Made by a program: the position numbers and the translations under genes | Origin: Streptomyces sp. NBC_01264 | GTDB lineage: Bacteria; Actinomycetota; Actinomycetes; Streptomycetales; Streptomycetaceae | Assembly: GCF_026340675.1 (NCBI RefSeq) | Contig: NZ_JAPEOX010000001.1 | Coordinates: forward strand, 3,038,001-3,102,000 | Length of the DNA: 64,000 nt | Reading direction: 5' to 3' | The notes under the pieces: generated by a model | Database searches by the model: none | The model's input: only the letters and a program-made list of their open reading frames with translations | What the model was told of the DNA's origin: nothing | Shown here: positions 17,912 through 27,400 of the stretch, piece by piece | How the letters are laid out: the number at the start of each line of letters is the position of its first letter | How positions within the stretch are numbered: position 1 is the stretch's first letter

Positions 17912-19294
17912 ATGCCGTACTTCGACACCGCGTCCGCCGCCCCGCTGCACCCCGTGGCCCGGCAGGCGCTCCAGGCCTCCCTTGACGAAGGCTGGGCCGA
18001 TCCGGCCCGGCTGTACCGCGAAGGGCGCCGGGCCCGGCTGCTGCTGGACGCGGCGCGGGAGGCGGCGGCGGAGGCGGTGGGCTGCCGCCCCGACGAGCTC
18101 GTATTCACTCCTTCGGGGACGCATGCGGTCCACTCGGGCATGGCCGGGGTCCTGGCGGGGCGTCGGCGCGTCGGCGGGCATCTGGTCGTATCAGCGGTGG
18201 AACACAGCTCCGTACTGCACGCGGCGGAACTCCACGCGGCGGGCGGCGGGCGGGTCGAGGAGGTCCCGGTGGACCGGTTCGGCCGGGTCTCGGCCTCCTC
18301 GTACGGGGAACTCGTGGGCCCCGCCACCGCGCTGGCCTGCCTCCAGTCGGCCAACCACGAGGTCGGCACCGTCCAGCCGGTGGCGGAGGTCGCCGAGGCG
18401 TGCGCCGCCGCCGGGGTCCCGTTGCTGGTGGACGCCGCGCAGTCGCTGGGCTGGGGTCCGGTCCCCGGCGGCTGGTCCGTGCTGTGCGCGAGCGCCCACA
18501 AATGGGGCGGGCCGGCCGGGGTCGGCCTGCTGGCGGTCCGTAAGGGCGTGCGCTTCGCACCCCAAGGCCCCGCCGACGAAAGGGAGTCGGGGCGCTCCCC
18601 CGGTTTCGTCAACCTCCCCGCGGTCGTCGCCGCGGCGGCCTCCCTGCGGGCGGTGCGCGCCGAGGCGGACGCGGAGGCGGCCCGGCTGCGGATCCTGGTG
18701 GACCGGCTGCGGCGGCGGGTGGCCCGGCTGGTGCCGGACGTGGAGGTGGTGGGCCATCCGGACCTGCGGCTCCCGCACCTGGTCACCTTCTCCTGCCTGT
18801 ACGTGGACGGCGAGACCCTGCTCCACGGGCTGGACCGGGCGGGCTACTCCGTGTCCTCCGGCTCCTCGTGCACCAGCTCGACGCTGACGCCGTCCCATGT
18901 CCTGCGGGCCATGGGGGTGCTGTCGGAGGGGAACGTACGGGTCTCCCTGCCGGCCGGTACGACGGCGGCGGAGGTCAACAGCTTCCTGGAGGTCCTGCCG
19001 GGGCTGGTGGCGGGGGTCCGCGAGCAACTCGGCGTGGTGGAACCGGTGATGGCCGCCGATCCGGAGGCGGAGTCCCTGGAGCTGGACACCCTCGGGCTGC
19101 GGTGTCCGCAGCCGGTGATCGAGCTGGGGCGGGCGATCGGGCGGGTGCCGGTGGGGGGGACGGTGACCGTCCTGTCGGACGACGAGGTGGCGCGGTTGGA
19201 CATTCCGGCGTGGTGCGCGATGCGGGGGCAGACCTACGTGGGCGAGGCCCCGCGTCCCCTTGGTACTGCGTACACGGTCCGCCGGGCGGTCTGA
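17912..19294 (+). CDS. Cysteine desulfurase fused to a TusA sulfur-carrier domain
   Basis: 460 residues in two parts. Residues 1-375 are a class V PLP desulfurase with the PLP lysine in SAHKWGG (Lys197), PLP-contact Asp in LLVDAAQSLG and a mobile-loop Cys in SSGSSCTSS (Cys320) that takes sulfur from cysteine. Residues about 385-458 are a TusA domain with its CPxP motif, LRCPQP (Cys398). The enzyme could therefore hand persulfide sulfur to its own carrier. Neighbours include an Fe-S carrier and the Fe-S enzyme NadA, suggesting a role in sulfur supply for clusters, thiolated tRNA or molybdopterin; the acceptor is unknown. Confidence 0.88.
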   Translation: MPYFDTASAAPLHPVARQALQASLDEGWADPARLYREGRRARLLLDAAREAAAEAVGCRPDELVFTPSGTHAVHSGMAGVLAGRRRVGGHLVVSAVEHSSVLHAAELHAAGGGRVEEVPVDRFGRVSASSYGELVGPATALACLQSANHEVGTVQPVAEVAEACAAAGVPLLVDAAQSLGWGPVPGGWSVLCASAHKWGGPAGVGLLAVRKGVRFAPQGPADERESGRSPGFVNLPAVVAAAASLRAVRAEADAEAARLRILVDRLRRRVARLVPDVEVVGHPDLRLPHLVTFSCLYVDGETLLHGLDRAGYSVSSGSSCTSSTLTPSHVLRAMGVLSEGNVRVSLPAGTTAAEVNSFLEVLPGLVAGVREQLGVVEPVMAADPEAESLELDTLGLRCPQPVIELGRAIGRVPVGGTVTVLSDDEVARLDIPAWCAMRGQTYVGEAPRPLGTAYTVRRAV

Positions 19295-19323
19295 CCCGGG
19301 TCGCGGCGGCCTGCGGGTGGGGC

Positions 19324-19464
19324 GGCCCTGCGGGGGCTGTCCCCTACCCGCCCTTCCACCGTTCCCCGGGGCTGCGCCCCGGACCCCCTGGGGCTCCGCC
19401 CCAGACCCCGGTCAGCGCCCGGGGAACGGGCGAAGGGCGGGTAGGGGACAGCCCCCGCAGGGCC
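19324..19464. repeat. Large intergenic palindromic element (cruciform)
   Basis: Perfect 32-bp outer arms (19324-19355 and 19433-19464, GGCCCTGCGGGGGCTGTCCC...) enclose a second inverted pair (CGTTCCCCGGG / CCCGGGGAACG) and two small inner hairpins (CCGGGG-type and CTGGGG-type). It occupies most of the gap between convergent genes. It looks like the multi-arm intergenic palindromes scattered through Streptomyces chromosomes and would act as a bidirectional terminator. Confidence 0.9.
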
Positions 19465-19502
19465 GAGTCCCCCCGCACTCGCCCACCGGGCCCCGCGAGG
19501 GG

Positions 19503-20480
19503 CTACGCCGGGAGGTGGGACTGGACTTGCGTCGCCGCCTCGTCACCGTAGGCCTTCGTGAAGCGCTCCATGAAGTGGGCCCGGCCCAGGGTGTACTCCT
19601 GGGTGCCGAGGGTCTCGATGACGAGCGTGGCCAGCATGCAGCCGACCTGCGCGGCCCGCTCCAAGCCGACGCCCCAGCCGAGCCCCGTCAGGAAGCCCGC
19701 GCGGAACGCGTCGCCGACGCCCGTCGGGTCGACCTTCGCGGTCTCCTCCGGGCAGCCGACCACGATCGGGTCGTGGCCGACCCGGTCGATGCGGACGCCG
19801 TTCGAGCCGAGCGTGGTGACCCGGGTGCCGACCTTCGCCAGGATCTCCGCGTCGCTCCAGCCGGACTTCGCCTCGATGAGGCCCTTCTCGTACTCGTTCG
19901 AGAAGAGGTACGTCGCGCCCTCCATCAGGGTGCGGATGTTGTCGCCGTCCATCCGGGCGATCTGCTGCGAGAAGTCCGCCGCGAAGGGGATCCCCCGCGT
20001 CCGGCACTCCTCCGTGTGGCGCAGCATCGCCTCGGGGTCGTCCGCGCCGATCAGGACGAGGTCCAGGCCGCCGACCCGGTCCGCGACCGACTTCAGTTCG
20101 ATCAGGCGGGCCTCGCTCATCGCGCCCGTGTAGAAGGAGCCGATCTGGTTGTGGTCGGCGTCCGTCGTGCAGACGAAGCGCGCGGTGTGCAGGACCTCGG
20201 AGATCCGTACGGACTGGGTGTCGACGCCGTGCCGGTCGAGCCAGGCGCGGTACTCGTCGAAGTCGGAGCCGGCCGCGCCGACGAGGATCGGCCGGGCGCC
20301 GAGCTGCCCCATGCCGAAGCAGATGTTCGGGCCGACGCCGCCGCGCCGCACGTCGAGGTTGTCGACGAGGAAGGAGAGAGAGACCGTGTGCAGCTGGTCC
20401 GCGACCAACTGGTCGGCGAAGCGGCCGGGGAAGGTCATGAGGTGGTCGGTGGCGATGGAGCCGGTGACTGCGATACGCAC
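19503..20480 (-). CDS. adoK: PfkB-family sugar/nucleoside kinase, probable adenosine kinase
   Basis: 325 residues with ribokinase-family signatures: GGVGPNICFGMGQLG in the substrate region and the anion-hole/catalytic DPTGVGDAFRAGF near the C-terminus (catalytic Asp in GVGD). The closest match I know is mycobacterial AdoK (Rv2202c), which also lies beside ctaC and the A-type Fe-S carrier gene, so synteny supports adenosine kinase over other sugar kinases. GTG at 20480 has AGGAG 10 nt upstream. Adenosine salvage also fits removal of a product of the methylation cycle. Confidence 0.75.
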   Translation of the reverse strand: MRIAVTGSIATDHLMTFPGRFADQLVADQLHTVSLSFLVDNLDVRRGGVGPNICFGMGQLGARPILVGAAGSDFDEYRAWLDRHGVDTQSVRISEVLHTARFVCTTDADHNQIGSFYTGAMSEARLIELKSVADRVGGLDLVLIGADDPEAMLRHTEECRTRGIPFAADFSQQIARMDGDNIRTLMEGATYLFSNEYEKGLIEAKSGWSDAEILAKVGTRVTTLGSNGVRIDRVGHDPIVVGCPEETAKVDPTGVGDAFRAGFLTGLGWGVGLERAAQVGCMLATLVIETLGTQEYTLGRAHFMERFTKAYGDEAATQVQSHLPA

Positions 20481-20600
20481 GGCGTGGACGCTCCTGCGAG
20501 GGAAGGCAAGGGGACATTCAAAACTACCCGCTCGGCGGGCCGAGGCCGACCTGCCGAAACTACCCCGTAGTAGCTCTTTCTTCACCCGCGGTCGCGTGCC

Positions 20601-20606
20601 TACCGT
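20601..20606 (+). promoter_or_regulatory. -10 box of a probable leaderless promoter (72-aa gene)
   Basis: TACCGT ends 5 nt before the ATG at 20612; there is no ribosome site. Confidence 0.5.
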
Positions 20607-20611
20607 GCCCC

Positions 20612-20830
20612 ATGACCTACACCGATGGCTTCGGGCACGTCCGGCTCTCCGAGAACGCGGCGGGCACCGCCTTCGAACAGCTGCTGGGCGACTGCGCCCG
20701 GATGGCCCCCCACTGGCAGGTTCCCGCCGATCCGCGGCCGGACCGGGTGGCGCCCTCCCAGATCAGCGGGATCCGCGTCCCGGCGGCCTCGGCCCGCCTG
20801 ATCGCCGCCACGGCGGTCTACGGCTACTAG
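20612..20830 (+). CDS. Small conserved hypothetical protein
   Basis: 72 residues, no signal peptide, no known domain; ends in AVYGY. There is no ribosome site, but a TACCGT -10 box 5 nt upstream suggests a leaderless transcript. It diverges from the adoK-like gene and is followed 73 bp later by a secreted-type protein. Confidence 0.55.
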   Translation: MTYTDGFGHVRLSENAAGTAFEQLLGDCARMAPHWQVPADPRPDRVAPSQISGIRVPAASARLIAATAVYGY

Positions 20831-20903
20831 CCGGGGAACCGGATCCGCGTCTGTTCCGTCACACCCGCATCACCCCATGCGGGACTGGCAAAGGAGCGAT
20901 GCG

Positions 20904-22409
20904 GTGACCAGCGAACACCCCGATGGACTGGAAGCACCCGACGGAGCCGGGACACCCGAGGTGCCCGCCACCCCCGGTGCGTCACGTGTCACACGACGGC
21001 GGCCGGTCTGGGTCGTAGGTTCGATCGCGGCCGCCGTCCTGCTCACCGGCGGCGGCACCGCGTACCTGGCGTCGACCGCTCACGGCGAGGGGCGTACGGG
21101 CGACAGCGCGGCCTCCGCACCCCGCGCGGCGGCGGCCACTCCGCCCGGGCCCGGCATCGCCCCCGGCGAGCCCGACCCCTCCGGCGGCGGGGTCACGTAC
21201 ACCGCCGACGTCCCCCTCCCGGACGGCCCCGCCACCGCGCCGGCCTTCGCGGCGAGCGGTGAGGTGACCTCCGCGGAGGTGGCACGGCTCGCCACGGCGC
21301 TCGGGATCTCCGGCGCGCCCCGGCTGGTCGGGGAGACCTGGCAGGCCGGGGAGGCGGCGGACGGCTCCGGGCCCCGGCTCACGGTGAACCTCAAGGCGCC
21401 CGGGACCTGGAACTTCTCCCGCTTCCAGGTCGGCGGCACCGGGGACGACTGCGTGCGCGGCAAGGACACCTGCGGCCCGGCCACGCTCCCCCAGGACCTG
21501 GGTCAGGAGCACGGCGGCACCGGCGGGACGCCCGTCTCGGAGGAGGCCGCCAAGGCCGCCTCGGCGCCCGTGCTGGCGGCCGTGGGGCAGGGCGCGGCCG
21601 CGCTCGACGCCCGGATCGCCCAGGGCTCCGTACGCCTGGTGACGGCCGACCCGGTGATCGATGGCCTGCGCACGCAGGGCTGGTCCACCCGGGTCGGTGT
21701 CGGTGCGGACTCCCAGGTGGTGTCGGGCAGCGGCGAGCTGAAGGCGCCCGCGCGGGCCGCCGAGCAGCCGGTGATCGGCGCCGTCGACGCGCTGGCCCGC
21801 CTCAACGACAAGTCCCGGGGCTCCGGCGCCAAGGATCCCGGTCCGAGCGGCTGCGCCACGAGCGTGCCGCTGACTCCGGACACCCCGGACGGTGCCACGG
21901 ACACGCTGCCGTGCAACCCGGAGCCCCGCCCGATGAAGCCGACGCGGACGGAGTCGGTGAAGGGTGCCGAGCTCGGGCTGGTCCCGGGCACGGTCGACGG
22001 GGCCCGCGGCCTGGTGCCGGCCTGGCTGTTCGAGGTGGCCGGCAAGGGCGGCGCCCCGGGCCACACGGTGGCCCAGCCGGCGGCCCTGACCGGGGAGACT
22101 CCCCCGGTGGACCTGCCCACCCCGGTCGACCCGCCCGCGAAGGGGCAGGCCGTGCCCGGGTTCTCGTACGCCTCGGCCGACCGGACGCTGACCGTGAACT
22201 TCTGGGGCGGGGTGTGCAGCACCTACGCCCTGGAGGTCCGGGAGCAGCCGGAGTCGGTGATGGTGAAGATCACGGACACCCCGAACAAGCCGGGGCAGGT
22301 CTGCATCCTGATCGCGAAGGAGATGACCGTGACGGGCACGCTCCAGCAGCCGCTGGGCGACCGCAAGGTGATCGACGCGACCAACGGCAAGGCCGTCCCC
22401 CGCCAGTAG
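20904..22409 (+). CDS. Single-pass membrane protein of unknown function, large extracellular part
   Basis: 501 residues. A cytoplasmic tail (1-40) precedes one transmembrane helix (WVVGSIAAAVLLTGGGTAYLA, about 42-62). The rest is extracellular, Pro/Gly/Asp-rich, with several cysteines (about residues 184-192, 328, 350, 440, 466) that could form disulfides. The GTG at 20904 is chosen for GGAG 7 nt upstream over an ATG at 20877. It resembles conserved Streptomyces membrane proteins often found by sigma-factor genes, but no sigma gene is here. No function assigned. Confidence 0.75.
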   Translation: MTSEHPDGLEAPDGAGTPEVPATPGASRVTRRRPVWVVGSIAAAVLLTGGGTAYLASTAHGEGRTGDSAASAPRAAAATPPGPGIAPGEPDPSGGGVTYTADVPLPDGPATAPAFAASGEVTSAEVARLATALGISGAPRLVGETWQAGEAADGSGPRLTVNLKAPGTWNFSRFQVGGTGDDCVRGKDTCGPATLPQDLGQEHGGTGGTPVSEEAAKAASAPVLAAVGQGAAALDARIAQGSVRLVTADPVIDGLRTQGWSTRVGVGADSQVVSGSGELKAPARAAEQPVIGAVDALARLNDKSRGSGAKDPGPSGCATSVPLTPDTPDGATDTLPCNPEPRPMKPTRTESVKGAELGLVPGTVDGARGLVPAWLFEVAGKGGAPGHTVAQPAALTGETPPVDLPTPVDPPAKGQAVPGFSYASADRTLTVNFWGGVCSTYALEVREQPESVMVKITDTPNKPGQVCILIAKEMTVTGTLQQPLGDRKVIDATNGKAVPRQ

Positions 22410-22422
22410 GCGCCAGGACGCG

Positions 22423-22466
22423 CGAGAGGGGCCCGCCCGCGGATGTCCGCGGGCGGGCCCCTCTCG
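22423..22466. terminator. Bidirectional terminator
   Basis: Perfect 21-bp arms (22423-22443 and 22446-22466, CGAGAGGGGCCCGCCCGC...) with a 2-nt loop between convergent genes. Confidence 0.88.
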
Positions 22467-22508
22467 TCTGCTCTGCGAGCTCAGCCGGGCCGTGAGGCCC
22501 CGCGGGGC

Positions 22509-22865
22509 CTAGTTGAACGAGTCGCCGCAGGCGCAGGAGCCCGTGGCGTTCGGGTTGTCGATCGTGAAGCCCTGCTTCTCGATGGTGTCGACGAAGTCGA
22601 TCGACGCACCGTGCAGGTACGGGGAGCTCATCCGGTCGGTGACGACCTTCACACCGTCGAAGTCCTTCACGACGTCGCCGTCGAGGGAGCGCTCGTCGAA
22701 GAAGAGCTGGTAGCGCAGGCCCGAGCAGCCACCGGGCTGGACGGCGACGCGCAGCGCCAGGTCGTCACGGCCTTCCTGCTCCAGCAGGGTCCTGACCTTC
22801 TCGGCGGCGGCGTCGGACAGGAGGATGCCGTCGCTCACGGTGGTCTTTTCGTCCTGTACGGACAT
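22509..22865 (-). CDS. erpA: A-type iron-sulfur carrier protein
   Basis: 118 residues of the HesB/IscA/ErpA family. The three cluster-binding cysteines are in GGCSGLRY and the C-terminal SCACGDSF. It carries nascent Fe-S clusters to target enzymes; the divergent neighbour NadA needs a 4Fe-4S cluster. ATG at 22865 (MSVQDE) is preferred over one two codons upstream because GGGAG is 9 nt away. The symbol follows the mycobacterial/Streptomyces usage; IscA-like naming would be equally valid. Confidence 0.88.
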   Translation of the reverse strand: MSVQDEKTTVSDGILLSDAAAEKVRTLLEQEGRDDLALRVAVQPGGCSGLRYQLFFDERSLDGDVVKDFDGVKVVTDRMSSPYLHGASIDFVDTIEKQGFTIDNPNATGSCACGDSFN

Positions 22866-23098
22866 CTGCATTCACTCCCGAAGTGGGCGGCTCCCCGCCG
22901 GGAGCGGGGAAACGTCGGACTCTTGCCGTCGGTGGCAACGAGCGGGACCGCGGATTCATTCCGGGACCCGACGCGTGTTTCAGAAATTCCATGCTCGCAC
23001 ACCACCGCGCGGTGGTGGGTCCCGGCGAGGCACCCGCGACGGGCGGGCGAATGCGTCACATCGACACTATCGGCATCGTCAAAGTGACGTGAAGCAGT

Positions 23099-23104
23099 TA
23101 TGAT
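23099..23104 (+). promoter_or_regulatory. Candidate -10 box for nadA
   Basis: TATGAT, a near-consensus -10, about 90 bp before the nadA start, in an AT-rich patch of the 327-bp erpA-nadA gap. No convincing -35 was seen; GTGACG-like repeats lie just upstream. Confidence 0.4.
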
Positions 23105-23192
23105 AGATAGCGTCAAATAGACGAGAAGTCGAAGCGATGGCTTCAGAGTGGCTTCAGAAGTCCCTTGTCGCAGAACAGAAAGGGTGCGTGTC

Positions 23193-24386
23193 GTGACCAC
23201 CGCCCAGCCTTTGGACAACCAGCCTTTGGACGTCCAGCCGACGCCCCTTGCCTTGCTGCTGCTCGGCCGCGAAGCCGACCCCAAGAGCGAGCGCGGGGTG
23301 GAGTGCCCCGGCGACCTGCCCTCGCCGTCGGACCCGGACCTCGTGGCGCGCGCCCGTGCCGCCAAGGAGAAGCTCGGGGACAAGGTCTTCATCCTCGGCC
23401 ACCACTACCAGCGTGACGAGGTCATCGAGTTCGCCGACGTCACCGGTGACTCCTTCAAGCTCGCCAAGGACGCGGCCGCCAAGCCGGAGGCCGAGTACAT
23501 CGTCTTCTGCGGCGTCCACTTCATGGCCGAGTCCGCGGACATCCTCACCTCGGACGACCAGAAGGTCGTCCTGCCGGACCTGGCCGCGGGCTGCTCGATG
23601 GCCGACATGGCCACCGCCGAGCAGGTCGCGGAGTGCTGGGACGTGCTGACCGACGCCGGCATCGCCGGTGAGACGGTCCCCGTCTCGTACATGAACTCCT
23701 CCGCCGACATCAAGGCCTTCACCGGCAAGCACGGCGGCACGATCTGCACCTCGTCCAACGCCAAGAAGGCCCTGGAGTGGGCGTTCGAGCAGGGCGAGAA
23801 GATCCTCTTCCTCCCGGACCAGCACCTGGGCCGCAACACCGCCGTCCGCGACATGGGCATGTCCCTGGACGACTGCGTGCTCTACAACCCGCACAAGCCG
23901 AACGGCGGCCTGACCGTCGAGCAGCTGCGGAACGCCAAGATGATCCTGTGGCGCGGGCACTGCTCGGTGCACGGCCGGTTCTCGGTCGACTCGGTCAACG
24001 ACGTGCGCGCCCGCATCCCCGGCGTGAACGTCCTGGTCCACCCGGAGTGCAAGCACGAGGTCGTGGCGGCCGCGGACTACGTCGGCTCCACCGAGTACAT
24101 CATCAAGGCGCTGGAGGCGGCCCCGGCCGGCTCCAAGTGGGCCATCGGCACCGAGCTGAACCTCGTCCAGCGTCTGGCGAACCGATTCGCCCCGGAGGGC
24201 AAGGAGGTCGTCTTCCTCGACAAGACGGTCTGCTTCTGCTCGACCATGAACCGCATCGACCTCCCCCACCTGGTGTGGACCCTGGAGTCCCTGGCCGAGG
24301 GCAACCTCGTCAACCAGATCCAGGTCGACAAGGAGACCGCGGACTTCGCCAAGCTCGCCCTGGAGCGGATGCTCGCGCTTCCGTAG
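23193..24386 (+). CDS. nadA: Quinolinate synthase
   Basis: 397 residues. It condenses iminoaspartate with dihydroxyacetone phosphate to quinolinate in de novo NAD synthesis, using a 4Fe-4S cluster. The cluster cysteines are in VFCGVHFMAES, GTICTSSNAK and CFCSTMNRIDL; LGHHYQRDE and HPECKHEV complete the active site. GTG at 23193 follows AAAGGG. No nadB or nadC gene is adjacent here, unlike many bacteria. Confidence 0.95.
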   Translation: MTTAQPLDNQPLDVQPTPLALLLLGREADPKSERGVECPGDLPSPSDPDLVARARAAKEKLGDKVFILGHHYQRDEVIEFADVTGDSFKLAKDAAAKPEAEYIVFCGVHFMAESADILTSDDQKVVLPDLAAGCSMADMATAEQVAECWDVLTDAGIAGETVPVSYMNSSADIKAFTGKHGGTICTSSNAKKALEWAFEQGEKILFLPDQHLGRNTAVRDMGMSLDDCVLYNPHKPNGGLTVEQLRNAKMILWRGHCSVHGRFSVDSVNDVRARIPGVNVLVHPECKHEVVAAADYVGSTEYIIKALEAAPAGSKWAIGTELNLVQRLANRFAPEGKEVVFLDKTVCFCSTMNRIDLPHLVWTLESLAEGNLVNQIQVDKETADFAKLALERMLALP

Positions 24387-24415
24387 CCGGTCCGGGAACC
24401 CCGGTGACGACGACC

Positions 24416-24449
24416 GAAGGGCCGCCCCTCCTGCGAGGGGCGGCCCTTC
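24416..24449. terminator. Bidirectional terminator between nadA and the RND gene
   Basis: Perfect 15-bp arms GAAGGGCCGCCCCTC and complement with a CTGC loop. Confidence 0.88.
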
Positions 24450-24474
24450 AGCGTGTACGGGTCTCCCGCGTCCG

Positions 24475-27400
24475 TCAGACCTTGACGGGGCTCTCGTCCT
24501 CCGCGGAGGCGGCCGGGGCCGGGACCACGGTCAGGCGGGCCCTCTTCTTCGCGCTGCGGCGCTCCTTGCGGAGCTCCAGCATCGTGTAGAGGGTCGGCAC
24601 CAGGAGCAGGGTCAGCAGGGTGGAGCTGATCAGGCCGCCGATGACGACCACCGCGAGCGGCTGCGAGATGAAGCCGCCCTCTCCGGTGACGCCCAGCGCC
24701 ATCGGGAGCAGCGCGAAGATCGTCGCCAGTGCCGTCATCAGGATCGGGCGCAGTCGGTGCCGGCCGCCCTCGACGACCGCCTCGACGATGCCGTAGCCCT
24801 GGGCCCGGTACTGGTTGACCAGGTCGATCAGGACGATCGCGTTGGTCACGACGATGCCGATGAGCATCAGCATGCCGATCAGCGCCGGGACGCCGAGCGG
24901 GGTGCCCGTGATCAGCAGCAGGCCGAGCGCGCCGGTCGCCGCGAAGGGGATCGAGACCAGCAGGATCAGCGGCTGGACCAGCGAGCGGAACGTCGCGACC
25001 AGCAGCATGAACACGATCGCGATGGCCGCGAGCATGGCCAGGCCCAGCTGGCCGAAGGCCTCGCTCTGGTCCTGTCCGACGCCGCCGATGGTGGCCGTGG
25101 CGCCCTCGGGCAGGTCCAGGGCTTTGATCTTCGTCTGCAGGGTGGAGCTGACGGCGCCGGTGTTGTCACCGACCGGCTTCGCGCTGATGGTCGCGGCGCG
25201 GGCGCCGTCGATCCGGGTCATCGCGACGGGGCCGGGGACCTCCTTGACCTCGGCGATGTCGCCGAGCTTCACGGGGCCGACGGGCAGCGCCCGCAGCTGG
25301 GCCAGGGTGGTGGCCGGCTGCGCGGACTTGATGACGATGTCCCGCTCGGTGTCGTCCAGTACGGCCTTGCCCGCCGGGTTGCCGCGTACGGCCTGGCCGA
25401 CGATGGCGCCGAGCGCCGCCTGGTTCAGGCCGAACTCCGCAGCCTTGGGGGTGGCGGTGACCGAGATCCGGGGCACGGACTGGGACAGGTCGCTCTGGAC
25501 GTCGGTGACGTCCTCGATCTTCGCCACCTCGGCGCGGACCTGCTCGGCGGCCTGGGCCAGGACGGCCCCGTCGCCGGCCTTGACGACCACGCTGAGGTTC
25601 TGGCTGCCGAAGCCGTCACCGGCCGCGATGGTGGTCTCGCCGATGCCGTCGAGCCCCTTCAGGGCGGTCTCGATGTGCTTCTTGGCGGCCTCGGTCTTGC
25701 CGGAGTCCTCCAGCGTGACCTGGTACGAGGCCTGGTTGGAGCCCGTACCGCCGCCGAAGGCGGCCATGAAGCCGGAGGAGCCGACGGTGACCTGGTAGTC
25801 CTTGACCCCGTCGGTCCCGTCCAGGACCTTCTCGACCTTGCGGCTCGCCTCGTCCGCGGCGGCCAGCGAGGTGCCGGGCGGCAACTGCTGCTTGATGCTG
25901 AGGACTTCCTGCTCGCCCTGGTCGAAGAAGTTCGTCTTGAGCAGCGGGGTCATGCCCAGCGTCGCGACGAGCACCACGACGGCGACGATCAGGGTGGCGA
26001 CCCGGCGGCGGGTGACCAGGCCCAGCGCCCGTACGTAGAACTGCTGGAGCTTGCTGCGGGACTCCTTCTCCTCGGCCTCGCGGCGGGCCTTCTCGATGCT
26101 CGCGGCGTCCCCTTCGCTGACGCCCTTCGGCGCGCGCAGGAACCAGTACGAGAGCACCGGCACGACCGTCAGGGAGACGAGCAGCGAGGCCAGCAGGGCC
26201 GCGGTGACGGTGATGGAGAACGGGCCGAAGAACTGGCCGACCATGCCGCCGACGAAGGCGATCGGCAGGAAGACGGCGACGGTGGTGAGCGTGGAGGAGG
26301 TGACCGCGCCGGCCACCTCCTTGACCGCGGTGATGATCGCGTGCTGCCGCTCCTCGCCGTAGCCGAGGTGGCGCTTGATGTTCTCCAGGACCACGATCGA
26401 GTCGTCGACGACCCGGCCGATGGCGATGGTGAGCGCGCCCAGCGTCAGCATGTTGAGGGAGAGGTCCCGGGTCCACAGCACGATCAGCGCGAGCACGACC
26501 GACAGCGGGATGGAGACCGCGGTGACCAGCGTCGAGCGCAGCGAGCCGAGGAAGACCAGGATCACGACGACCGCGAAGACCAGGCCGAGCAGGCCCTCGG
26601 TGGTCAGGCCCGAGATGGACTTGGCGACGGCCGGGCCCTGGTCGCTGACCACGGCCAGGTCGGCGCCGGAGCCGAGGGTGGTGCGGAGCTCGGGCAGCTT
26701 GTCCTTGACCGCGTCCGAGATGGCGACGGCGCTGCCGTCCTTGTCCATGGTGAGGACCAGGGCCAGGCTGGGCTTGCCGTTGGTGCGGGTGAGGGAGTCC
26801 GCCTTGGCCGGCTCCTGCTTCACGCTCGCCACGTCGCCGAGGCGCACGGCGGGCTTGCCCGGTCCGGCGGTGAGGCGCAGGTCCTCCAGCTGGGCGAGCG
26901 AGGTGTAGCCCGAACCGACGCGCACGGTGCGGTTCTTGCCCGCCTCGTCGAAGGAGCCGGCGGGGACGGTGGCGCCGCCCGCCTGGAGGCCCTGGGCCAG
27001 GGCCGCGCCGTCGAGTCCGGCGGCGGCGAGCTTGGCGTCGTCGGGGGTGACGGTGACCTGGAGGTCCCGGACCCCGTCGACGGTGACCTGGCCGACGCCC
27101 GCGATGTCCTCCAGCGCGGGGACCACGGACGTGGTCAGCTGGTCGGCCAGCGCCTGCTGGTCCTTGTCGGAGGTGACGGCGAGGACCACGGTCGGGATGT
27201 CGTCGGTGGAACCGGCGATCACCTGCGGGTCGACCTCGGCGGGCAGCCGTACGCGGGCCCGGTTGACTGCCTGCTGGACGTCGGCGACGAGCTGCTTGGT
27301 GCCCTCGTCGCCGTAGTCGAAGGTCGCCATGATGAGGGCGTTGCCCTCGCTGGCGGTGGAGGTGATGCCGGTGATGCCGTCGACGCCCTTGAGCAGGGCC

